Below, piece by piece: positions 8,514-16,643 of a stretch of 64,000 nt of DNA (its first letter is position 1; the number at the start of each line of letters is the position of its first letter). The position numbers and the translations under genes are program-made. Source of the DNA: Rhodoferax sp. WC2427 (lineage in GTDB: Bacteria > Pseudomonadota > Gammaproteobacteria > Burkholderiales > Burkholderiaceae_C); the NCBI RefSeq assembly GCF_040822085.1, contig NZ_CP162006.1, positions 2,418,001-2,482,000 of the forward strand, given 5' to 3'. Below the pieces are notes generated by a model. It searched no databases and had not been told where the DNA came from. It was given only the letters and a program-made list of their open reading frames with translations.

Positions 8514-9409
8514 ATGCCCAGGGCAAACGGCAAACTCGCCATGGCCAGCAGGGTGGACAGGCTGACCAGGCTGGCGGTGAGCGCACCGTTGTAGCCCATC
8601 TTGGCGGCCAGCACGTAGGCGCTGGAGGCGGTGGGCAGGGCCGAGAACGACAGCAGCACCGTGGTGTGCACGCGCCCCAGGTCCATGGCCCAGGCAATGC
8701 CCAGTGCGACCAGGGGCAGCACAAAATGCCGAATCCCCAGCACGGCCACCGCCAGCACCTTGGCACGGGCCAGCGGGCCAAAGCGCATGCCCGCACCTGC
8801 GGCCAGCAGGCCCAGGGTAATGGAGGCCGCGCCGATGCGGCTGGTGGTGGGCTCCAGCCAGGCCGGGATGGCCAGGCCCAGCAGGTTGGCCGCCAGCCCG
8901 GCGGTGATGGCCAGAATCAGCGGGTTGCGCAGCAGCGCCGCACCAAAGCCGCCCTGTTCGTGCCGCACCATGGGCCACACCGCGGCCACGTTCATCAGTG
9001 GCACGCACACCCCGATCAGCACCGCAATCAGCTGCGGCCCCTGCGGTCCGGCCAGCCGCTCGGCCAGCGCCAGGGCGATGAAGGAGTTGAAGCGGAAGGC
9101 AATTTGTGCATTCGCCGCGTGCTCGCGGGGGTTGATGTGGGTACGAAACCACGGCAGGTAGGGCAGGGCGTAGGCCAGGCCAATGGCGCACAGACTCATG
9201 GCCAGGCCGGCAAAGATCAGGCCGGAGGCGGCCAGCAGGTCCAGCGGGGTCTTCACAATCGACTGGAACAGCAGCACCGGCAACAGAAAATAGTAGGTCA
9301 GGCTCTCCACCTGCTCCCACACCGTACGGTTCAGCCCGGTATAACGGCATACGAGGTAGCCGTACAAAATCAGCGAAAAATCCGGAAACAATAGCTGGGC
9401 ATAGTGCAT
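8504..9409 (-). CDS. AEC-family (auxin efflux carrier type) permease
   Basis: Inner-membrane secondary transporter of the AEC/BASS-like fold, with about ten hydrophobic segments across 301 residues. Family members export or import organic acids such as malate or malonate, but the substrate cannot be told from sequence. The pattern is typical: short N-terminal segment, asparagine-bearing helices in the middle (AFRFNSFIALALAE), and a C-terminal LSFSALPTASSAYVLA segment conserved in the family. The ATG at 9409 was preferred over the upstream TTG-type start at 9436 because homologues begin at the hydrophobic MHYAQLLFPDF segment. It is divergent from the Bug binding protein at 9460. Confidence 0.85.
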   Translation of the reverse strand: MHYAQLLFPDFSLILYGYLVCRYTGLNRTVWEQVESLTYYFLLPVLLFQSIVKTPLDLLAASGLIFAGLAMSLCAIGLAYALPYLPWFRTHINPREHAANAQIAFRFNSFIALALAERLAGPQGPQLIAVLIGVCVPLMNVAAVWPMVRHEQGGFGAALLRNPLILAITAGLAANLLGLAIPAWLEPTTSRIGAASITLGLLAAGAGMRFGPLARAKVLAVAVLGIRHFVLPLVALGIAWAMDLGRVHTTVLLSFSALPTASSAYVLAAKMGYNGALTASLVSLSTLLAMASLPFALGMLR

Positions 9410-9459
9410 GCACCTGAGAATAGCAGCTAGCCCCACCCTTTTTTACCCAAAGGAGCCCT

Positions 9460-10422
9460 ATGACCCGTCGCACCTTTCTTGCCGTCAGCATGCTGGCCGC
9501 CGCCAGTCTGGCCCAAGCCCAGGGCTACCCGAACAAGATCATCAAGCTGCAGGTGCCGTTTGCGCCCGGTGGCACCACCGACATCATTGCCCGCACCCTT
9601 GCCGACCCGCTGGGCCGGGCGCTGGGGCAGCCGGTGATTGTGGAAAACAAGGCCGGTGGCGGCGGCATCATCGGTGCGAATGAAACCGCCAAGGCCACGC
9701 CGGATGGCTACTCGCTGGGCATTGCCACGGTGTCCACGGTGGCGGCCAATCCGGCCATCAACCCCAAGACCCCGTACAACCCGCTGACCGACTTCACGCC
9801 CATCATCAACATTGCCGCCACGCCCAACATCATCGTGGTGACCCCCGGCTTCCCGGCCAAGGACTACAAAGGCTTTCTGGCCGAGCTGAAGAAATCTCCG
9901 GGCAAGCACTCGTTTGCCTCGTCGGGCACCGGCACCATCCAGCATCTGCAGATGGAGCTGTTCAAGAGCAAGACCGGCACCTTCATGGCGCACATTCCCT
10001 ACCGCGGCGCGGGCCCGGCACTGAACGACACCGTGGCCGGCCAGGTGCAGATGATGCTGGACAACCTGCCTTCGGCCTTGCCCTTCATCCAGGCCGGTCG
10101 CCTGGTGCCCATCGTGGTGGCGGCCCCGCAGCGTCTGAGCATCTTGCCCAACGTGCCCACCTTCAAGGAGGTGGGTCTGGAGCAGGTCAACCGGCTGGCC
10201 TTCTACGGCATCTACGGCCCCAAAGGCCTGCCGCGCGAAGTGGTGGACAAGATCAACGCCGGGGTGCGCAAGGCCCTGGAAGACCCCGCCGTGCGCAAGC
10301 GCATCGAAGATACCGGCTCCATCGTGGTGGCCAACACGCCCGAGCAGTTTGCCGAAGAGATCAAGGCCGAGTACGCGGTGTACAAAAAAGTGGTCACCGA
10401 CTCCAAGCTGACGCTGGATTGA
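9460..10422 (+). CDS. Bug/TctC-family tripartite tricarboxylate transporter binding protein
   Basis: Periplasmic solute-binding protein of 320 residues. The N-terminus TRRTFLAVS matches a twin-arginine consensus, followed by a cleavage-like AQAQG. Conserved Bug features are visible: the VPFAPGGTTDIIAR loop, the NKAGGGGIIG loop and the HIPYRGAGPALND segment that contacts ligand carboxylates. A strong AAAGGAG lies ahead of the ATG. No tctA/tctB permease genes are near, so it is an orphan, which is common in Comamonadaceae, where Bug proteins are greatly expanded. The ligand is unknown; carboxylates are typical. Its stop overlaps the xerD start. Confidence 0.92.
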   Translation: MTRRTFLAVSMLAAASLAQAQGYPNKIIKLQVPFAPGGTTDIIARTLADPLGRALGQPVIVENKAGGGGIIGANETAKATPDGYSLGIATVSTVAANPAINPKTPYNPLTDFTPIINIAATPNIIVVTPGFPAKDYKGFLAELKKSPGKHSFASSGTGTIQHLQMELFKSKTGTFMAHIPYRGAGPALNDTVAGQVQMMLDNLPSALPFIQAGRLVPIVVAAPQRLSILPNVPTFKEVGLEQVNRLAFYGIYGPKGLPREVVDKINAGVRKALEDPAVRKRIEDTGSIVVANTPEQFAEEIKAEYAVYKKVVTDSKLTLD

Positions 10423-11351
10423 ACGCCCTTTTGAGTACCGACCGCAATAGTGCGTTGATTGACGCCTCCATCGACGCCTTTATTGACGCCATATGGCTGG
10501 AACAAGGCCTGTCCAAAAACACCCTGTCCGCCTACCGGCGCGACCTGGGCCTGTTCAGTGCCTGGCTGGCCGAGTTGCCCAAGACGCTGGATGCCACGCA
10601 AGAGCACGACATCCAGGCCTACTTTGCCGCCCGCCACGCCCAGACCAAGGCCACCTCGGCGAACCGGCGGCTCACGGTGTTCAAGCGCTACTTCCGCTGG
10701 GCCCTGCGCGAGCGGGTGGTGCACAGCGACCCCACGCTCAAGCTGCAGCCCGCCCGCCAGCAGCCCCGCGCCATCAAGACCCTGACCGAGCCCCAGGTGG
10801 AAGCCCTGCTGACCGCGCCCGATGTGGACACCCCCTTGGGCCTGCGCGACCGCGCCATGCTGGAGCTGATCTACGCCAGCGGCCTGCGCGTCAGCGAGCT
10901 GGTGCTGCTCAAAACCTTCCAGCTCAGCCTGAACGACGGCGTGCTGCGGGTCATGGGCAAGGGCAGCAAGGAGCGGCTGGTGCCGTTTGGCGAGGTCGCC
11001 CGCGCGTGGCTGGAGCGCTACCTGGCCGAAGGCCGCCCGGACATTCTGGACGGCAAGCAGACGGATGATTTGTTTGTCACCTCGCGCGGCGAAAAAGCCG
11101 GGCGCGCCATGTCGCGGGTGATGTTCTGGATGCTGGTGCGCAAATACGCGCTGGCCGCCGACATCCACGTCGCCCTGTCGCCGCACACCCTGCGCCACGC
11201 CTTTGCGACGCATCTGCTGAACCACGGGGCCGATCTGCGCGCGGTGCAGATGCTGTTGGGCCATGCCGATATTTCCACCACCACCATCTACACCCACGTG
11301 GCCCGCCAGCGCCTGCACGACCTGCACGCGGCGCACCACCCACGCGGCTAG
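10419..11351 (+). CDS. xerD: Site-specific tyrosine recombinase XerD
   Basis: Resolves chromosome dimers at dif together with XerC at the septum. The 310-residue protein has an N-terminal SAM-like core-binding domain (about 10-100) and a catalytic domain (about 120-305). Catalytic residues appear in order: Arg in SGLRVSELV, Lys in GKGSKERLVPF, HxxR in SPHTLRHAFATHLL, His in LGHADISTTTIYTHV and the Tyr nucleophile in the same motif. The start is TTG overlapping the TGA of the binding-protein gene (TTGA). Downstream, its TAG overlaps the TAG of the convergent LnmK-like gene. Housekeeping XerD is a better fit than a phage integrase: no att-like repeats or phage genes are nearby. Confidence 0.93.
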   Translation: MNALLSTDRNSALIDASIDAFIDAIWLEQGLSKNTLSAYRRDLGLFSAWLAELPKTLDATQEHDIQAYFAARHAQTKATSANRRLTVFKRYFRWALRERVVHSDPTLKLQPARQQPRAIKTLTEPQVEALLTAPDVDTPLGLRDRAMLELIYASGLRVSELVLLKTFQLSLNDGVLRVMGKGSKERLVPFGEVARAWLERYLAEGRPDILDGKQTDDLFVTSRGEKAGRAMSRVMFWMLVRKYALAADIHVALSPHTLRHAFATHLLNHGADLRAVQMLLGHADISTTTIYTHVARQRLHDLHAAHHPRG

Positions 11352-12199
11352 GCCGCCAGCGCCAGAGTGCGGGGCTGGGGCGCTTGCTTGCGGGTGAACA
11401 CCTCGCCAATCCGCTGGCCATCCGAGCCGCGGCGCAGGACGCTGTGGTGGTCCAGCAGCGCACCGTGCAAGCCGGTGTGCACCGCGTCGCCCAGGTCCAG
11501 GTTGCCGTAGAACACCATTTCGCGCTCGCGCAGCGCGGCGGGGCGGCTGGCCGCGTCGGCGCTGCGCATCCAGGCCCATTCGGCGCGGTCCACCACGGAC
11601 TGGAAACTGCTGAAGTACAGCAGGTCCGCACCATTGAAGTCGTTGTGCGGGCAGGGCGTGAAGACGCTGGCATGTGCCTCGGCTTGCCCGGCTCCCACCG
11701 CCGCACGGCGTGCGCGTCCCCGCTGCACAAAGGCTTCGGCGGCGCTGGCCAAGTCCGAAGGGGCCGCCGTGGCCTGCGGCATGGCCATCACCGCCCGCAC
11801 GATGCTGCGGTTGTTGCCCGCCTGCACCCGCAGCACAAACACCGACAGCATCTCGACCCGTGCCACAAGCTGGCCCTGCAGTTGCACCGTGTGCTGGCTG
11901 TAGTACTGGGTGCGCCCGGCGGGGTGGCACCGGGTGGCGATGCTGAAGGCATCGTGCTCCTCCACCCGCTCCAGTTGCGCCTGGCGGATGCGCACCAGGC
12001 TGAAGGCGGCATACACCTTGCGGCCCTGCGCGTCGCGGAACTCGGGCACGGGCTGACCCTGGCGCTGGGCAATGGCCAGCCAGTGCCGGTGCCCGCATTC
12101 CTTCAGCAGCCAGTTTTCCGACAGGCCGCCGCTGCTGAGCTGCGGCATGCCCGCGGTGTAACGCCCGACCAGGGCCGTGGGCAGCGGGTGGGTGCTCAT
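11348..12199 (-). CDS. LnmK-like (Pnap_2097 family) protein, last gene of the nit operon
   Basis: 283-residue protein resembling the LnmK/Pnap_2097 family, seen in the opening MPQLSSGGLSENWLLKECG segment and the later NDFNGADLLYFSSFQSVVDR segment, a double hot-dog-type pattern. LnmK itself is an acyltransferase/decarboxylase of polyketide beta-alkylation. No polyketide synthase or acyl carrier protein is visible here, so that exact activity is unlikely. An acyl-CoA or acyl-thioester role in a small-molecule pathway is only inference. Its ATG overlaps the nitH stop by four bases, placing it in the operon as the last gene. The stop overlaps that of convergent xerD. Family assignment is from memory of the family pattern. 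Confidence 0.65.
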   Translation of the reverse strand: MSTHPLPTALVGRYTAGMPQLSSGGLSENWLLKECGHRHWLAIAQRQGQPVPEFRDAQGRKVYAAFSLVRIRQAQLERVEEHDAFSIATRCHPAGRTQYYSQHTVQLQGQLVARVEMLSVFVLRVQAGNNRSIVRAVMAMPQATAAPSDLASAAEAFVQRGRARRAAVGAGQAEAHASVFTPCPHNDFNGADLLYFSSFQSVVDRAEWAWMRSADAASRPAALREREMVFYGNLDLGDAVHTGLHGALLDHHSVLRRGSDGQRIGEVFTRKQAPQPRTLALAA

Positions 12200-13494
12200 G
12201 ACAGCAATAGCTCTGTCTCGGCGGTCTCTGCTGTTGCGTCCTGTTTGCCAATATAGCCCTCGATTTGCTCGGCCAGGTACAGGGCGTCGCGCGCCACCCC
12301 CGAGAAGCGGCCCGAACCCCAGGTGTGCAGCCACGGCAGGCCCAGAAAATACAGGCCGGGCTGGTGGGTCACGCCGCGCACATGCACCGGCTCGCCGCGG
12401 CCGTTGAACACCGGGGCATCCACCCACGCGAAGTCGGGCAAAAACCCGATGCACCACACCACCGTGGTGATGCCGCTGGCGGCCAGGTGCAGCGTGGTGC
12501 GCTCCTCGGTGGGCTGCCACACCGGTACGTAGGGGCCGCCGGGCGGTGCGTCGATGCCGTGGGCGGCGATGTACTTGTCGATGCTGGCGTTGATGCCGTT
12601 GTAGATGCCGTCGGCATGGTCCAGGTGGGCTTGCAGATTGGGCTGGAACTGCAGGCTGTCGCCCTGCAAATCCGTTAGCAGGCCGTACAGCTCCATGCCC
12701 TCCAGCGCAAAGCGGCGCAGGTCAATGTCGCGCCCGCCGTCGCGGCCGGTGACGTAGTGGTTGGTGTTGTCGCGCACACCTTCGCGCAGCGGGTGCTGGG
12801 TGACGGGCAGGTTGTAGTAGTCCATGTCGGCCAGCCAGTCCACCACGTCCTTGCCGCGGTAGAAGCGGGCGCAGCGTGGGGCGTCGCCGGTGGCCACAAA
12901 CACCTTGCGGCCCGCCAGGTGCAGGTCTTCGGCAATCTGCGAGCCCGACTGCCCGCAGCCCACCACCAGCACCGCACCCTCGGGCAGGGCCTGCGGGTTG
13001 CGGTACTCGGCCGAGTGCATCTGCGTGATCTGCGGGGGCAGGCGTTCTGCCAGGCGCGGCACGATGGGCTTGTGGTAGCCGCCCGAGGCCACCACCACCT
13101 GGTCGGCGGTGAAATCGCCCTGGCTGGTGGTCACGGCAAAGGGCCTGTGGGTGTGGGGCCGCGCGACCTTGTGCACCGCCACCCCCTCCAGCGCGGGTGC
13201 GTCCACGTGGGCCACAAAGCCCTCCAGCCAGGCGTTGATCTGGTCCTTCACCATGAAGCCGTGCGGGTCGTCGCCCGCGTAGCTCCAGCCGGGCAGGTTG
13301 CACTGCCAGTTCGGGGTGACCAGGCAGAACGAGTCCCAGCGCTGGCTGCGCCAGCTGTGGACCAGCCGGTTCTTCTCCAGCACCAGGTGGCTGATGCCGC
13401 GCTGCTGCAGGTAGTAGCTCAGCGACAGGCCGGCCTGGCCGCCGCCGACGATGGCAACCGCATAGTGGGTGGTGTGGGTATCAAGGTGGGACAT
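12196..13494 (-). CDS. nitH: Flavin-dependent oxidoreductase of the Nit1C cluster (MSMEG_0569 family)
   Basis: 432-residue flavoprotein monooxygenase-like enzyme. It has an N-terminal FAD-binding [13 protein letters not shown], an NADPH-binding [16 protein letters not shown] near residue 180, and a conserved W/F-rich segment [16 protein letters not shown] near the C-terminus. This is the pattern of group-B monooxygenase relatives. In Nit1C clusters it is a constant member, and its substrate is not established to my knowledge. Sequence alone supports two-nucleotide-cofactor redox chemistry. It starts at ATG 13494, 16 bp after nitG, and its stop overlaps the LnmK-like start. Confidence 0.85.
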   Translation of the reverse strand: MSHLDTHTTHYAVAIVGGGQAGLSLSYYLQQRGISHLVLEKNRLVHSWRSQRWDSFCLVTPNWQCNLPGWSYAGDDPHGFMVKDQINAWLEGFVAHVDAPALEGVAVHKVARPHTHRPFAVTTSQGDFTADQVVVASGGYHKPIVPRLAERLPPQITQMHSAEYRNPQALPEGAVLVVGCGQSGSQIAEDLHLAGRKVFVATGDAPRCARFYRGKDVVDWLADMDYYNLPVTQHPLREGVRDNTNHYVTGRDGGRDIDLRRFALEGMELYGLLTDLQGDSLQFQPNLQAHLDHADGIYNGINASIDKYIAAHGIDAPPGGPYVPVWQPTEERTTLHLAASGITTVVWCIGFLPDFAWVDAPVFNGRGEPVHVRGVTHQPGLYFLGLPWLHTWGSGRFSGVARDALYLAEQIEGYIGKQDATAETAETELLLS

Positions 13495-13510
13495 GGTGGG
13501 TACTCTGTGG

Positions 13511-13795
13511 TTAGCTGAAGGCGGTGACCAACACTTGCGCGTCGGCCTGGGTGTGAAAGGGGGCGGCCCGCTGTTCGATCTCGGCCAGCTGGTCCAGGGC
13601 CTGCGAACAGGCAAAGCCGTACTTGGCCCGCACGCGCTCGGAGGCGATGTGCAGGGCGTCGTGGCAGCGCTGCACAAAGTCGGGCAGCGGGTAGCTGTGG
13701 CCCACCTGCAAATACTCTTGCACCACCAGCGAGGGGGAGTAGCAGCGGGTCTGCGTCTGGTCGGGCCAGACGACGTGGAAGTGCATTACGGGCAT
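13511..13795 (-). CDS. nitG: Small Nit1C protein (MSMEG_0570 family)
   Basis: 94-residue protein with no recognisable catalytic motif. Visible features are an N-terminal strand with FHVVWPD, then CYSPSLVVQEYL, then a helix-rich half with SERVRAKYGFACSQALDQL. This composition matches the MSMEG_0570 small conserved protein found only in Nit1C-type clusters; a role as subunit or chaperone of a neighbouring enzyme is inference. The ATG at 13795 overlaps the end of the glycosyltransferase gene by ten bases, which argues for tight translational coupling. It is too short to be found easily without the cluster context. Confidence 0.8.
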   Translation of the reverse strand: MPVMHFHVVWPDQTQTRCYSPSLVVQEYLQVGHSYPLPDFVQRCHDALHIASERVRAKYGFACSQALDQLAEIEQRAAPFHTQADAQVLVTAFS

Positions 13796-14934
13796 AGGGC
13801 GGGTGCTCTCATTTTTGAATAAATATCGGCGTGCAGCCCGGCGCTGCGTTGCCAATTGAATTGCGCAGCCAGCCGGGTGGCGGATGCCTGGCTGCGCTGC
13901 GCGTCGCGCCCCCGCAGGGCCTGTTGGATGGCGCAGGCGATGGAGGTGGTATCGAGCGGGTCGGCCCAGCTGGCATCCAGGGGCTGCAGGTATTCGGTGA
14001 ACGGAGCGATGTGGGACACGGCTACCGGCACTCCGCTGCACAGCGCCTCCAGCACCACCAGGCCAAAGCCTTCGCTCAGCGACGGCATGGCGACCACGTC
14101 GGCCAGGCGGAACAGGCCGGGCATGTCGGCGTCCAGCAGCGGGCCGGTCAGTAGCACGTCTTGGGCCGCGCCGCTGGCATGCAGCAGGGCGAGGAATGCA
14201 CTTGCGTAGCCGCTGTGGTCCAGCAGGCTGGCCCCACCGGCGATGACGAGTTGTAACTGCGGCATCTGCGCACGCAGTTGCACAAAGGCCTGCAGCACCC
14301 GCACGGAGTTCTTGCGTTCCTCCACGCCGCCCACGCACAGCAGCACCAGGCCGTCGGTGCGGATGCCCAGCCGCTGCGCCAGCGCCGCGTCGGTGCTCTG
14401 CGCCACGGGGCTGTAGCGGGCAGCATCCACGCCGTTGGGCACTTCCAGCGCCGTTATGCCTTGCCCGGCCAGCACGGCCTGCCACACCCGGCTGACGCAC
14501 AGCACTTGGCGGGCCTGGTGGACCGAGCGGTGCTGCCAGGCCATGAGCTGCGGCTGGGCGAAATGGTCCAGATGGTGCACGGTGCGCACGAAGCCGCCGA
14601 TCAGGCCCCGCTCTTGCAGGGTGGCCAAGGCATTGCCACCAATGCCGTCGTGGCAGTGCAGCACGTCAAAGGGTCCGCGTTCCAGTAGCGGCGTGAGGTG
14701 GTCTACATACGCATCGATGCGGCTGCCGACCATCGCCACCATGTCGGTGGGCGTGTGGGTCACCGGCACCAGTTGGGTCGCGCAGCGCACCGGGCGAAAG
14801 AACTGCTGGCCGGGCGTGGCCGGGGCCATTACCGTCACATCGTGTCCGGCATCCAACAGCGCATGGGCCAGTTCAATCGTGTGCACCACACCGCCACGCG
14901 GGTTCACCGAATGGGTGAGCAGGCCGATTTTCAC
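13786..14934 (-). CDS. GT4-type glycosyltransferase of the Nit1C cluster (MSMEG_0565 family)
   Basis: 382-residue GT-B fold glycosyltransferase. It shows the N-terminal acceptor-domain loop HSVNPRGGVVHTIELA, a DVLHCHDGIGG segment, and the retaining GT4 donor-site pattern with glutamates spaced as in SEGFGLVVLEAL. Donor and acceptor are unknown. A glycosyltransferase inside this cluster suggests the pathway product, or a carrier, is glycosylated (inference). The start overlaps the nitF stop by four bases, and its own end overlaps nitG by ten. It is cytoplasmic, with no signal or membrane segment. Confidence 0.85.
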   Translation of the reverse strand: MKIGLLTHSVNPRGGVVHTIELAHALLDAGHDVTVMAPATPGQQFFRPVRCATQLVPVTHTPTDMVAMVGSRIDAYVDHLTPLLERGPFDVLHCHDGIGGNALATLQERGLIGGFVRTVHHLDHFAQPQLMAWQHRSVHQARQVLCVSRVWQAVLAGQGITALEVPNGVDAARYSPVAQSTDAALAQRLGIRTDGLVLLCVGGVEERKNSVRVLQAFVQLRAQMPQLQLVIAGGASLLDHSGYASAFLALLHASGAAQDVLLTGPLLDADMPGLFRLADVVAMPSLSEGFGLVVLEALCSGVPVAVSHIAPFTEYLQPLDASWADPLDTTSIACAIQQALRGRDAQRSQASATRLAAQFNWQRSAGLHADIYSKMRAPALCP

Positions 14935-15932
14935 GCCGGTACCCCATAAGCTTCATCAATGGCTTCGCCAATGAAAGCCTGCTCCGCAAAATCCCACAGC
15001 AAGGCCTGGTTGCCGCCGTGGCGCAGGTGCACCTGGCGGCGGGCCGTGACTTCGCCCACCACGCCACAGGCGATGTCGCGCACGGCAAAGCGCGTGAGCA
15101 CCTCGCCCAGGTGCTGGGGCCGCACACTCAGCACAAAGCCGTAGCTGGGGAAGGCGGTGAGCCAGCGCTGCAGCGGCACGCCATCGGGCCGGGGGATGGC
15201 ATCCACGTCAATGATTGCACCCACCTGCGAGCATTCCAGCAGCATCATGGCCGTGCCCACCGCGCCCGCCATGCTGATGTCTTTGCCGGCATCGCACAGC
15301 CGGTCTTCGGCCAGGCGCGGCAGCAGCTCCAGGTCGCCGCGCAGCCGGGCTGCCGGGGCGGTGGTGGAGGCGTTCCAGTACGGAAACGGCTCCTCGAACG
15401 CGCCGCGCAGGTCCATGGCCATTACCAGCTTGTCGCCCGGATAGGCGTTGAAGCTGGTGAGTAGTGCCTTGGCCTGGCCGAGGATGGCCACGGCCAGCTG
15501 GGGCCGTTCGCTGCGGTTGTTGCTGTGGCCGCCCACAATGGGCACGCCGTAGGTTTGGGAGGCGCGGGCCATGCCTTGCAGCATTGCGCCCGCCGGGTCC
15601 ATGCCTTGGCTCCACAGCGCGTTGACCACCGCCGTCGGGCGGCCGCCCATGGCGTAGATGTCGCTCACGTTCACCATCACGCTGCAGTAGCCCGCAAACC
15701 AGGGCATGCGGGTGATGAAATCTTCCACCAGGCCCTCGATGGCCAACAGCAGGTAGCCGCCCTGGCCGTCGGGGATGGCGGCGCAGTCGTCGCCCACTGG
15801 CACAGCCTGCGCCAGCGCGGCGCTGCCGCCGGGCAGGGCGGCCCCCAGCGCGGTGACGATGTCGCTGATGTCGCGCTTGTGGGCAAAGCCCCGGCTGTCG
15901 CGCAGGAAGTTGCAAAGGTGTTCGGCGCTCAT
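14931..15932 (-). CDS. nitF: AIR synthase-like (PurM/SelD fold) protein, Sll0787 family
   Basis: 333-residue ATP-binding protein of the PurM/ThiL/SelD/HypE superfamily. It has an N-terminal GDDCAAIPDG with conserved acidic residues for Mg-ATP, a VNVSDIYAMGGRPTAVVNALW helix-strand typical of the fold, GGHSNN, and GKDISMAGAVGTAMMLLE. The fold usually activates an amide, carboxylate or selenide by phosphoryl transfer; the substrate here is unknown. It is a standing member of Nit1C clusters. The ATG at 15932 overlaps the nitE stop (ATGA), and the next gene overlaps by four bases. Confidence 0.85.
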   Translation of the reverse strand: MSAEHLCNFLRDSRGFAHKRDISDIVTALGAALPGGSAALAQAVPVGDDCAAIPDGQGGYLLLAIEGLVEDFITRMPWFAGYCSVMVNVSDIYAMGGRPTAVVNALWSQGMDPAGAMLQGMARASQTYGVPIVGGHSNNRSERPQLAVAILGQAKALLTSFNAYPGDKLVMAMDLRGAFEEPFPYWNASTTAPAARLRGDLELLPRLAEDRLCDAGKDISMAGAVGTAMMLLECSQVGAIIDVDAIPRPDGVPLQRWLTAFPSYGFVLSVRPQHLGEVLTRFAVRDIACGVVGEVTARRQVHLRHGGNQALLWDFAEQAFIGEAIDEAYGVPA

Positions 15933-16486
15933 AGCGAACCCCGTGCGCGGGTCACAAACCCGCTGACCGGGTCGAAGCAAGGTGGGTAGGCGGCCAGATC
16001 CGCCTGCATCTCGCAGTGCGGGCGGCCATGGATGCTGAGCTCGCCCAGCTGCTGCCATTTCAGGCGCCGAAACAGCGGGGCGTTCTGCGCCTGCACATGG
16101 GCTAAAAAGCTGTGGCAGCCCAGCGCGTGGGCACGGCTGACCGCCAGCCGGATCAGCGTCGCGCCCAGGTGGCCCTGGCTGCGGAACGACGGATGCACCG
16201 CCAGCCGCGAGCCCCACCACAGGCCGGGCGACTTTTCATGGATGCGCACCGTGCCCACCACCTGGTCGGGCATGCCACCGCGGCAGGACATCGCCACCAG
16301 CAGCAGGGATGCGTCGTCGATGCTATCGCGGTCGTCGCCGGTGAAGATGCCTTGCTCGATGCAGAACACGGCCCGGCGCAGCGCAAAGGCCTCGCGCCGC
16401 TCCCAGTCCTGGCAGGCGGCGCGCACCCGAAACTCGACCGGGGCCCAGACGGGCGGAGTTTCCAGGATGTTGTCGATGCAGAGCAT
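15929..16486 (-). CDS. nitE: GNAT N-acyltransferase of the Nit1C cluster (Sll0786/MSMEG_0567 family)
   Basis: 185-residue GNAT-fold protein. The acetyl-CoA pyrophosphate loop is visible as RSQGHLGATLIRLA, preceded by the strand LAVHPSF and an acidic segment GDDRDSIDD. The substrate is unknown. In mycobacteria the GNAT and AIRS parts are reported as one fused protein, whereas here they are two genes overlapping by four bases, which supports a joint function. A 157-bp structured spacer separates it from nitD upstream, the only sizeable gap in the operon, so it may depend on read-through or its own promoter. Confidence 0.83.
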   Translation of the reverse strand: MLCIDNILETPPVWAPVEFRVRAACQDWERREAFALRRAVFCIEQGIFTGDDRDSIDDASLLLVAMSCRGGMPDQVVGTVRIHEKSPGLWWGSRLAVHPSFRSQGHLGATLIRLAVSRAHALGCHSFLAHVQAQNAPLFRRLKWQQLGELSIHGRPHCEMQADLAAYPPCFDPVSGFVTRARGSL

Positions 16487-16510
16487 GGTGGTTTCCTTTG
16501 GACGTTTCTA

Positions 16511-16590
16511 GAAATTCAGAATTTCGGGATGAAGTGCGAGGCGCCCGGAGCGCAGGACACCGGAATGCACTTCAGTGCATGACGATTCCG
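16511..16590. repeat. Nested palindromes in the nitD-nitE spacer
   Basis: The 157-bp gap 16487-16643 holds a perfect palindrome GAAATTCAGAATTTC (16511-16525). It also holds ATGCACTTCAGTGCAT (16565-16580), bracketed by CGGAAT and ATTCCG (16561-16566, 16585-16590). GAAGTGC at 16531-16537 could pair with GCACTTC at 16567-16573, giving alternative folds. This could be a repetitive extragenic element, an mRNA processing hairpin or an attenuator. Confidence 0.55.
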
Positions 16591-16643
16591 AGCACCGCGC
16601 AACGACGCAATTCGCCCGAAAAATGGATTTATGGAAATGTCCA

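Noticed and set aside
10419..11351. Tyrosine recombinase as a sign of an integrated element
   Set aside because: All features match housekeeping XerD, and no att repeats, phage genes or tRNA lie nearby.
12196..12245. Possible repeat copy at the nitH end (CAATAGCTCTGTCTCGGCG)
   Set aside because: Only a short AGCTATTG match; the left half is missing.
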